A stretch of 64,000 nt of DNA from Heterobasidion occidentale (lineage: Eukaryota; Basidiomycota; Agaricomycetes; Russulales; Bondarzewiaceae): assembly GCA_039111635.1 (NCBI GenBank), contig JBCAQO010000007.1, positions 1,674,001 through 1,738,000 on the forward strand. Direction: 5' to 3'. A model generated the notes under the pieces. That model saw nothing but the letters and a program-made list of their open reading frames with translations. It made no database searches and was not told where the DNA came from. The translations under genes and the position numbers were made by a program. Below are positions 47,024 through 56,900 of this stretch, one piece after another; positions within the stretch are counted from its first letter, which is position 1; each line of letters starts with the position of its first letter.

Positions 47024-47693
47024 ACGTTAAACTACCACTCCTTTTAGCACAGGAGATGTTGATTGACATCATTGTTGACACCATGATGTTGATCTAGTCC
47101 GCAATGACGATAAACTATTGTCCCTCTGTTCTAGGGATTGTACTAGAGCTGAAATTACCGCTTTCAGCTGCAGTAGTCCGAAATGACCTTAAACTACCCT
47201 CACCCCGGAGGATTAGATCTATCGAGGCTTGGGAGGTTCAAGCGAGGCAATAGCGGACGTCTGCAATGACTATAAGCTACAGCCGTCCTTCATGACGATA
47301 AACTGAGCTGCCCTTTGTCTACAGGGCCATGTGAGTTGTGTCAAAATAGGCATCAAAAGTCTATTCTGGCAACTCTATAAGTTATCCGGTTTGATATAGT
47401 ATAAACCGTCACCATCTTGCCTCAATGGGAACCCTGTCAAGAAGGAGGAACTGGTCTATAGCCCTATGCGCATCACCGATGGATGTTCCGGTGCGCAGAA
47501 ACGCCTGCTGTCTTGTTTACAGGTACTCCTACATTGGGAGATGGATAGGTCCGCAACAACCTTGGCTTAAACTAGCAGGGCAGTCCGCAATGACTTATGT
47601 ATAAACTAGCCTCAGTCCATGAAGACTTAAGGATAAACTAGCCGACGTCCGCAAAGACGCAAAACTACGGACGTCTGGCATGACGTTAAACTA

Positions 47694-48516
47694 TCAGGAC
47701 ATACCTTACGCTGACCCCACAATAATTACCATCAAGGTGGATACCATGGTCCTATTCAAGAGACCATGGGGTTCAAAGTCTATTCTTCAAAATCCTTACC
47801 TCATGTTCAATACACGGAGCGCGGCTACATGCTCGCTCCCATGTGACAAACAAACTCTGGACGAACACTCAATCTCTAACCAGGACGGGCCACCGTATGG
47901 GGCTGACAGAGTAGGGATCTTCATAGGGGTCTTGCTGGACTCAAAACAAGTCGGGAGCACTGTTCACTCTCGATAGGTTGGTGGGCCTAAGCCTTGATAA
48001 AGCGATCAACCCACACACCTGGGTCCCCCTCGATACCAGGAGATCAAGGAGATGAAGATCTATCCTGGAAACACTGAAGCATGGCCTTCGGCATTTTGAA
48101 GAAGAACGACACACACCCATCCACAGACGTGTTTCTACTCATCACATAATCATTCGCATGTGACACCTTTCTGCACCGTCACCAGAAGAAACTGGCTTAT
48201 CAAACCTACCAGGGAGTCCTGGTCAAGTAGCTGCCTATTGACTCTAGGAGTGTACTCAAACAAAACATAACAGTGAAGGAAGAACACCGGGGAGAAACGC
48301 GGTATTGTGGCGATATCGCAGGACTCCACATCAAACAGCTCAACGGAGAAGGAAAACTCCTAGGCGTTGTAAACGACATAAGTCGGTCTTCGCCCTAGAA
48401 AACGAAGTCATATTGGGAAGACACATCCCAATCTATTTGGACAACCAGAAAGCAATTGTACATGGAATGACAATGAAGCTTGCAAGGGCGAGTGGTCCCC
48501 TTAGGAGTTGGGACCT
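47694..48516 (+). other. 3' non-coding region of the Gypsy element
   Basis: Between the motif array and the polypurine tract. No gene is readable throughout. A short frame near 48385-48529 reads GRHIPIYLDNQKAIVHG, faintly like an RNase H segment, too short to assign. Confidence 0.4.
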
Positions 48517-48526
48517 AGAAAGGGGG
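48517..48526 (+). promoter_or_regulatory. Polypurine tract of the Gypsy element
   Basis: AGAAAGGGGG ends three bases before the 3' LTR, in the position used to prime plus-strand DNA synthesis. Confidence 0.75.
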
Positions 48527-48529
48527 TAA

Positions 48530-49110
48530 TGTTATGACTTGACCGATCGGGGCCCTTCAGGGCCGGTCTATCCGATGGTTCAAGCATCACATGCTAGGCG
48601 GCTCCACTACGGAGCGTATATCAAGGTATTTGGCATGTCCTTAGGAGCCAACTGGACCAATGGTTCTTCAAGACATCGGTAGAGGCTATATTGGAGGGAC
48701 ACGAGGTTTGTATAGCAATAAGGGAGGCATTCACATGCCATGGGCTTAGGGCTTATGGGTAAGCACCTCGTCGCACCAGGATGGATTGGTGCGACTGGAG
48801 AAGTACAAGAGTAGGCACCGGCTGAGAGAGACGGTGTGCACAGCTCTCCTGGGATGGAAACCCGGAGAAGCATACGGACTCTTACCCTATACCCTATACA
48901 GTATATAAGGCCCATAGAATAGGCTGAGGATCTTCAGTCTATTCTCTTCGTTTGTTCATATCTCCCTATACGGACACTTTGTTGAAACAATCATTATTCC
49001 CTCCTGTATCATCGCCTGATACAGTCGAGACACTGTCCCCCACTCAGTCCATCGTGCAACCTAGGGAAGAACCTGTTACTCTTGGGTTACTGAACGAGCA
49101 GTTCGTAACA
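48530..49110 (+). repeat. 3' LTR of the Gypsy element
   Basis: 581 bp, about 98% identical to the 5' LTR. All nine substitutions by eye are CpG versus TpG or CpA. Followed directly by the GAGGG target duplication. Confidence 0.93.
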
Positions 49111-49367
49111 GAGGGGTGCATTTTGGATCTGATATAATGGAATTGAATATTCATCATGCATCAGAAAGACACTAAATTGAGGGTTTGCAACCATGCAGCA
49201 ATATGGTATCCATACAATCCATGAAAGGTAGACTAAAGAGACCTGGATTATTATGATAAGGAGACCGGGTTGGTGATGAGTGAAACGAGGATACAAATGC
49301 ACGTGGAATAAGGATAAAAGCATGATGTGAGTAACCTGATTGAGCTCTGTCGAACAATTCACTCACT

Positions 49368-50591
49368 ATGAGCTCTACTAAGAGGCGAACGGGCAAACAA
49401 GTTGCTCAAACTCCCGCTATCTCCAAACCACCTTCCTCTGCTCCAACCGCTCTGAACTCCTCACTGTCTCCCATGTCATCTTCTGATGCGGGAGAACAAA
49501 ATTCATCCACAAATGCAGGTCCCATTGGTGTGGACGAGCCCCCCATCACTTCCCCCTTGCAGGATGCAACACCAAATGCTTCCACGACGACTAGCTTGGT
49601 TCAGACCACTATCACCCCACTTCCTGATTTCACCACTGAACTCAAGGTGCGCCTCCAGAGGGACGCTCTTTACCTAGGGGATAAGGTGGTGACCAATAAG
49701 GTTGCATGGATCAGAGAGGGGAAGGCAGATAGGCTGGTTCTGCGAGACTCTGAAACCACCCACGCTATTCTTTCCTGTGTTGCAGAAATTGACACTTCAG
49801 AATATTGGCTGACATCGGATGCTAATTTTCAAGGGAACAGTAATTTTGTGAAGAACTTAGCAGATGTGAAGGCAACGTGTATGATGATGAAGCCGACAAT
49901 GGAGTTCTTCTTGGGCAAATGGCAGTCGGTTCTCACGAACTTGTGGAGCTTGATGGATAAGATTGCAAAGCTGGGGGGCACTATACAGGGAGTGTTTGTG
50001 ATGCGCTCGAGCACGTGCTTTAAAGTTCAACATGTTTTATTTTTGGTGAGTTGTTTGTACCATCCGTACGGAGAAGCGCTTATTGACATAACGGTGTCTC
50101 AGAAAAGGGATGGGGAGGACTTTGAAGAAGGTACTGTGATCATGCATTGTCTTCATCCTGCCGGACCTGACAATGTGTTAATCAGAGAGAGCCGACCTGG
50201 GTGAGGAATTCACGATGGCTGGATGGCATGTGTGGAGCAACACCGCGAGGGAACATCTGGAGGAAATGAAGGCGAAGGAATCACATGGCATCCACCCATC
50301 CTCACATATGTCATATTTGGCAAAATTGTCAAGCCAAAAGACTATCGCAAGATTCTCGCAGGGGCAACCGTTGACATGCACTTCAAACTGACTCATTATA
50401 CTATTTCGAGGTATGATGACAATGGCAGGCAGATCAAAGGTGACACTATCGCAACCTTTGTTGCCGACATAGAGCAAATCCGGGTGTTGTCTACCCCTCG
50501 TGTCGCAACCCCACCCTCGAAGCAAAAGATTCTGGCCAAGGATCCTTCTACAAGCCCCAGTAGTAAGCGTGGCAAGATGAGAGCTGACTAA
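49368..50591 (+). CDS. Unrecognised protein, Ser/Thr/Pro-rich N terminus
   Basis: ATG 49368 gives MSSTKRRTGKQVAQTPAISK, then a long low-complexity Ser/Pro/Thr stretch. From about 49640 the sequence is folded-looking: LKVRLQRDALYLGDKVVTNK, EIDTSEYWLTSDANFQGNSN and FFLGKWQSVLTNLWSLMDKI. An in-frame TGA follows a GTGAGG donor at about 50200, so either an intron or a nonsense change lies there. After it, the same frame reads GITWHPPILTYVIFGKIVKP, DYRKILAGATVDMHFKLTHY and a basic end SSKRGKMRAD that could be a nuclear signal. No domain recognised. Confidence 0.5.
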
Positions 50592-50874
50592 CGGTTTGAT
50601 TTTTTCTTCATGTTCATGATGCCAATCTAACATCATTTTACAGGGGCTGCTGTGGGGCGGCGCTGTTCCGTAGTAATGTTGATATATGTTCATTTCCAAT
50701 GTTATCACTGTGCCGAAGGCTCGCAATGTGCAACGATTGCTGGGAATGTTGATACGTAGAAGGCGGGCACTTATGCAATGCAGTTGTTAAAAGAAGGGCT
50801 TCCAAAATCTAAATAGGGTGCCATAGACTTTTATACCTGTGCAAAAGACGATTTGACAGACTAAGTCTCTTGAG

Positions 50875-51776
50875 ATGGAGGTTCCACAGCCACTCCGCCC
50901 CATCTTTGATGTCAAGCCTGCCGATCTCGCACACCCTTCTTGCCTCGATGAAAACATCAAATGGGTGTTCGACCGCAACACTCACAGTTATTTTGTCGTC
51001 AAACACGATGGACCTGGAAGATCAGTAGAGATTGCACAGGGAATGGAGAAAATGGTGGTACATCGTGTCTGTTTGGTTTCTCGTGCTGGCTAATGATGGC
51101 TTCAGTTCCGTATTTTAGGGGATATTGGACACAATGCATTCCGTTTGTTCCTAGAAGGTGAACTTGTTACGGCTGAACCACTCTTCCATGCATATGCCTC
51201 TGCGCGCATATTTGCGCTGAAGCTATACATGGTGAGTGCGCAGATTCACTTCAACAATTGCGCAAATAACCTGCTTAGATTGATGCAAGATCACCCCTTG
51301 TATGGGGGAGAAGAGTACATGAGCGGTTTTGCGAAGGAGGGTGGGGGAATTGAGTTCCGTCATCAATGCTTTGATCTAGTAAGTTTTCTGTAGCTATTGG
51401 GCTTCTCTCGGCTTGTGTGACACTTACCCTTATATTTAGAAGTCAAAGTCTAATGGATTTGTGGAGGTCAATGTACCTGGCACTGTTGACAATGAGGGTA
51501 AGCATTTTGTGTGATGCGAGGGTCTGAATTATATTGATGAAGACTGCGAAGCACGACTACATGTATATCATCATCGTACCTGGCTGTGTCGCTCTTTGGA
51601 GAAAAGATTGGACCTCAACGACATGATATCGCAAAGGGTGTTCACTGCAAACTTGTTGCCGGCATTTGAGCACGGCAATAATCATGCTCTTTCTCCTCAT
51701 CAATACGAGACTTTGGCCGGTTCTCTTGTGGAGGTGTTTGTCAGATTGGTGTGCCGCAAAGATGCACAATGAGATC
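50875..51776 (+). CDS. Unrecognised multi-exon protein, partly decayed
   Basis: ATG 50875 gives MEVPQPLRPIFDVKPADLAH. An intron at about 51054-51118 leads to GDIGHNAFRLFLEGELVTAE, then RIFALKLYMVSAQIHFNNCA. After another intron (about 51379-51440) come KSKSNGFVEVNVPGTVDNE and, in a further exon, DMISQRVFTANLLPAFEHGN and QYETLAGSLVEVFVRLVCRK. Exons are joined by good GT-AG sites except the last, where the frame breaks near 51620. No domain recognised. The 3' end is unclear. Confidence 0.45.
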
Positions 51777-52800
51777 ATTTGGAATGTTTCTGTGAAGTTG
51801 ACAAGATTAACAGATTGTGCTGTACCAGATATGATCCTCTATATGATAGTGTACAAGCCTCATTGTTACAAGAGTGAGTATATAGGTCCTCTGCCAAACA
51901 AACTGTGCCCGCAATATATGATATGTGATGTGCCAGCAAAAACATATGGAAACAGAGTCATATACTGAATTGACAATTGCGCAATATTGATATGATTGAT
52001 CTCTTGGTGTGTTGCATGGCAAATGTCATATCATCATGTTTCTGATCACAATATTTTGCCTAGAGTCGACGTGACGCGATGCGCACATACGCAGTTGCTT
52101 ATGTGTACATAAGCAGAGCGCTCAAATCGCCATTATGGGAGATCAAATATTAATTTACTTATTTGTGTGCTGCGTATGTCTTCATTGAATAATTGATGTT
52201 TTTCATTTGGCACGGTGCAGGTACTAGTGTGTATGTTTTTCAATAGCATGTTCAGTTTACTCTGACAATCTTTTGACAGATGTCTGACGGCTTCTGAGTT
52301 TAATACAGAAGGCAGGATTGTAATGTATGCTTGGTAAATGCACAAACACTGCAAGATACAAGCGACCACCAGCGTCAAACTTGATGCATGCATTTGTTTG
52401 CATTTTTTGAGCCACATTTTGTATCATCAAATTGTTGACCTCGGTTCGAGGTGTGGAAATGATAAGCTCTATGCGCAACAAGAGATGGTCAGTATATATG
52501 GCCTTCTACTGTTGCAAAGGTCATGGTCTGACGAAGATTTTGACAGGGTGGATAGCGTGCCAGATGTATTGAAGAAAATAATTTTATTGTCGTGAGAAAT
52601 GGTACAAACAAACAACAATGTTGGATTTCAAAGGGGAACATGCTGGCTTGACGCTTTCCACACTCTGCATGCTTCACACACCTAACAACAAGCTCTCTAC
52701 TCTCACCGCCGTTGTATTTCCATCAACATAGCATATATGTCAGTCTTTTCATTGAATCATTGGTGTGTACTGGGTTCAAAGACGTACAATTTGCAGACAC
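51777..52800. other. AT-rich stretch with no assignable gene
   Basis: Low-GC sequence with short random frames on both strands. I see no repeat family from the rest of the window here. Confidence 0.4.
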
Positions 52801-52879
52801 AAGCGTGAATCGGCTATATGATCCTGCCTCACATCTCTTGGGCATACAAGCAACAGTATAGATCAAGGCCAAATAGGAA

Positions 52880-53195
52880 GAGGATGGTGCAGAACACTGT
52901 TGAGGAGTTCTTCAGGTACCTTGGAGAAGAGGCAATGAGTGACGTTGGGTCAGCATCTATCAGGTGAGCGGTATATCCCATAAAATATGATTTTCTCAAT
53001 GTGTATATACTACTTTACAGAAGCGGCATGCATACGTCAGAGGATACAAGAAACCACGTTCAAGTGATGGTGTACAATAGGAATGGTGAACGGCTGGATG
53101 TTCTTGACAGTGACGGTGTCATTTGGGAAGCGTTGCACATCCTGGGCGATCGTAAGATATGGAGCCCGGTTCAATTCCTTGAAAGTGATGATTAG
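52880..53195 (+). CDS. C-terminal exons of an unrecognised protein
   Basis: Plus-strand segments RMVQNTVEEFFRYLGEEAMS and, after an intron (about 52965-53020), HTSEDTRNHVQVMVYNRNGE followed by RLDVLDSDGVIWEALHILGD and a stop at 53193-53195. May be the 3' end of the 50875 gene or a separate fragment. No domain recognised. Confidence 0.35.
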
Positions 53196-53971
53196 TGTGT
53201 TGAACTTCATTGTTATTGTTCTGCTTTGTGTCGCTATGTTCACTGTTGTGTCTTTCTTGTATGTGTCTAAGTGCTTTCTGTGTTGAATCTTGATGCTGTC
53301 TTTCTTGTCTGTCATGGCTGTTTTTGTGAATTGTAAATGTGTACACTATATAGACAATTGAGTTACAGATTGTGATATCGTCTTATCTACAGGCCTGCAC
53401 CATCCTGGACAATTGTCAATCCCATAGGTGAGGCGTAAGTCTCCGCCCTCACAATATCTTCCTCCTAGAACTGATCGTCGGGTTGCCGATGATGCATGGT
53501 GGAAGGAATATACGCATAGCAACATATCCAACAAAAATCCTTGTAGAGATTATCCTGATCGAGCGGGGTTGATTCCATCAACTGTGTGGCGTCATGAACG
53601 GTTCTGAAAAGAAGGAAGAATGAGTGAAAAGAGATAAAATAAGGATGAAATATTGACGTGCCGGATACTGAAGTCCTCCACTTGTGCCGTAAAAGTGCAA
53701 CACGTCTTGATCAACGCGCATGATCAACACATGTGTGTGTGTGTTTGCTGAGCAAAACTAATCAAGGGGTCATTTTAGAAAACAGACGTGAGACTCATGA
53801 ATGGCGCAGCGACCGTGTCTCTTCCTCAAGCAAAGGTCGCGCCGATGGAGTCGGCAATTTTCAAGTAAGACCATGCTCACGTGCCCTGCCTTATGTCAGC
53901 CGGACCACATACGGCGCCGGGCTCAGCCTCACCGTCCGCTGCAGTTCCGCTGCTAGCAGCAAAACCGTTCA
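53196..53971. other. Right edge of the mobile block and Laa1 promoter
   Basis: No gene seen. Contains a (GT)n run near 53730-53743 and the promoter region of the next gene. Base composition shifts toward the housekeeping blocks after about 53800. Confidence 0.45.
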
Positions 53972-56900
53972 ATGAACATGGATGTTCCTGAATTGGTTCA
54001 GTTCTCTCTCGAGATGAGCTCGCTCAACGAGGTACATAACTTACCATTCGTGTCGCTCATTCCTTTAACATATCATACCGCAGTCCAATCTCTCTGGCGA
54101 GGATGGAGAAGTTTACATGTTTCAATGGTTGTCGTCGGTGGAGCATTTCCTGAAGTCTGCCTCTCAGGTGAGGGAAGATATCTATGTCTCATCTCTATAC
54201 TGCTCACCAAGCTCTAGGAAGATCTGAAGTCCGTTCAGCGAAGCCTAGAGGACACCCTGATCAAAATCATATCACATGGAGACCCTTATCCACCCCCCGG
54301 ACGGCCTTTACGCAGTCTTGTTTCGAAATGCCTATCAATCTTGTATGCACGCGGCGACTCGAAGACGATATTTGATACTATTCTCGCTCTCATGAAGGTT
54401 GTTGGTGACTTCAAAGTTCCCGCAGAGAGAGATGTACACAAGACGTTCGTCCTTGTCTTTGATATTGTTCACTAATTGGCTAACTCAAGACAGCGCTTCA
54501 CTGTATTGCATCGGAGAACTGATGGCTGCATTTGGTGCCCAGGTATCCTTGACTATTCTGGCCGCCGCGTTCATCCTGCTCATCCTCTTTCGAGATTATG
54601 TCTTTCATGACAGAGGTTGCGGCTCTTTGCCTGAAAGTATATAAATCCTCGTCGGTAAGTTCTGAATTATATTATATTTATCTCAAACTCTAATGGAGCA
54701 GATCAGTCTGTTACCCTCCGATTCCACGCTGTCATCGCCTTGGAAAAATCCCTCACAACGTCTCGGCGAGCCGCTACTGATGCCGTAGTTCGCGATATAA
54801 TTAGACAGATGAAATCTGGCCTCAATGACAAGTTGCTGCCCATCCGGCGTGCAGCTTCTGCTGTGCGGTGCTTTTTGCTTGGGTTTGAATGATCGTTGAC
54901 TGGTTTTCTAGGTTCTTACAGTCCTATATCCTCTGAACAATGACTGGACAGCAGCTGAGATAGAGTCCATTGTTAACCTCTGTGTCCGTAGTCTTGAGAG
55001 TGCCGACCAAGTCACTCGTCACTCTGTAGCGCATCTGGTTGCAACGGTGCTTGCTTCAAGTCAGGCCGAAGTCGTTTTGGTGGCCACAGATTCTTCGAAG
55101 ACTGGCAAGAAAGATAAGAATGATGATGATGATGACCAAACCCCGCCGATTGCTCCCATAGGAAGTATCAAGACATTACTTACCATTCCGGATATGCTTT
55201 TGCAGCTGTCGACACATTTCAACAAGCCTCATTCATCTCACAAGACGCGTGTTGGAATATTCGACTTCTACGCCGCCTTACTTGCGTTGCTCGGTACAAC
55301 TTTCGTTGAAAGTAACTATGCCATCGTTGTCCACCACTTCATTAATGAAATCATCATGAATGGACGAAATTTGACAACCCGTTACGAGGTCCTTCTCGTT
55401 CGACGGCTCGTCGGTATTCTCCTGCGAGACCTTATCGGAGTGCGGTTGCTCAGCGAGCAGGCGCAAATCGAGGCTATTCAAGAACTTTCTAGCACCTTTT
55501 TGAACGCTGGCCAGCGTTGATGCCAGGTCATAAAGCACCCACTTCCCATGTTTTAGCTATCTCTCTCAGAGAAGTCGCTGGTCTTTTGCAGCAACTAGGC
55601 AACGCGCCTCCACCAGTGCAGGTAAGCTTCATAACTATGCTCTCTGTATCTATCTCTGATTTCTCTATTATCAGGTGGCGCTTGCAGAGCCACTGGTCAC
55701 TCTGCTAGCTCATCCGAGCCATACTGTGCGCGTACATGCCAGTTGGACTTTACGCATATTCTGCTATTCCTCTCCTTTGCGACTGCCGAAGATCTTGATC
55801 AACGTTATGGACCTTCTGCAGCGCGACATCTCTCTCATGACATCCCCGTCAGCGCCAGCCGATCTCTATTCTCGTGCTTTGGGTCATGCATACGGTCTCG
55901 CCGCGCTTGTTACAGTGATCCCTGAGAAGCCTTTGTATGTGTCCTATGACATCAGCGCGAAGATTCTGGACATGGCCATACAACTTTTGAAACGAGCTGG
56001 AGATCATGACGTCAAGGTTGCGAGTGTAGAAGTCGAAATAGCCTGGACGTGTATTGCTTCGCTGATGACTTTGGGGCCCAATTTTGTCCGTGCATATCTT
56101 CCACAGCTCCTGGTCCTCTGGAGAAACGCCCTTCCAAAGCCAACGAGCAAGGATACGGCGAGTGGACTCGGGCGGTCGGCTTCTGAGTGGGCTTTTCTTC
56201 TGCATGTCCGAGAGAGTGCACTGGGGGCTATTCTGTGCTTTCTGCGGCATAATTGTCCTGCGCTTCTCACTCTTGATGTTGCACGCCGCATTGCGACAAT
56301 GCTCACCAATGCTTTTGTCTTCACTAATGCGTTCGCATCACAGCATATAGAAGACCAGTCGGGCTCCAACATCGAGCCTTCTTCTAATGGCCCGTCCTTA
56401 CGATCTCGAGAAGCGCTTCTGAGAAGGAGAGTGTTCCAGTGTTTCTCCGCTCTGGGTGTCGTCAATGCCTCTGAGAACACTCAGACTGCACTATTGCAAT
56501 CCATCATCTCCCTGGTCGCCAGTCCTGATGGCTATTTGGGTTCTTCAGTTCAGGCTGCGATCGCTTCCTCGTCCGGGTCTTTCACATCTTTGTGGCAAAC
56601 ATATGATGGCTACGCATATGGTGTCACATCTATTCAAGCAGAAGAAGAATCGTCTGGATCTGTGATCGAATCGTCCTTGTCCAAGGACCGCTTGAACCGC
56701 GACTCCATCGAGTCGTCAATAGACGAATTAGTGCGTGGTTACGTTTGATGCTCGGGACATATTTTGACTTCCATACACAGCTAAGCAAACCTATCGTCAA
56801 ATCTTGCGAACACGACCCCCTGTCGATATCACAGTCTCATCAGCTCAAAACGATGCCTGTGTGGCCCGAGTTCCCTCCTGCAGCAACCGGCGCAGTAGAT

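Larger units (their letters stand above)
44991..47693 (+). repeat. Dispersed ~20-nt motif, about 15 copies, in the Gypsy 3' region
   Basis: Consensus close to GTCCGCAATGACGTTAAACT, all on the plus strand and irregularly spaced. Copies start near 44991, 45461, 45491, 45518, 45843, 45930 (split by LTR1 copy E and finished at 47024), 47097, 47176, 47259, 47285, 47549, 47583, 47615, 47647 and 47673. Some have 4-5 extra bases in the middle. No coding frame follows the spacing. Role unknown. Confidence 0.7.
36389..49110 (+). mobile_element. Full-length Ty3/Gypsy chromovirus with two nested LTRs
   Basis: A 12.7-kb LTR retrotransposon. It has matching LTRs at both ends (579 and 581 bp), a perfect 5-bp target duplication GAGGG (36384-36388 and 49111-49115), and TG...CA termini. 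The gene order is gag, protease, RT, RNase H, integrase, chromodomain, which defines a chromovirus. LTR3 (41495-42339) and LTR1 copy E (45944-47023) are inserted later; without them it is about 10.8 kb. Stops, frameshifts and lost catalytic residues make it inactive. Confidence 0.95.

Noticed and set aside
44991..47693. CRISPR-like array
   Set aside because: Repeats are diverged and irregularly spaced, and the host is a fungus. It is a dispersed motif array.
53733..53975. Plus-strand frame of about 80 codons just before the Laa1 gene
   Set aside because: It spans a GT repeat and runs into the Laa1 start with no domain or intron logic, so it is probably 5' UTR or promoter.
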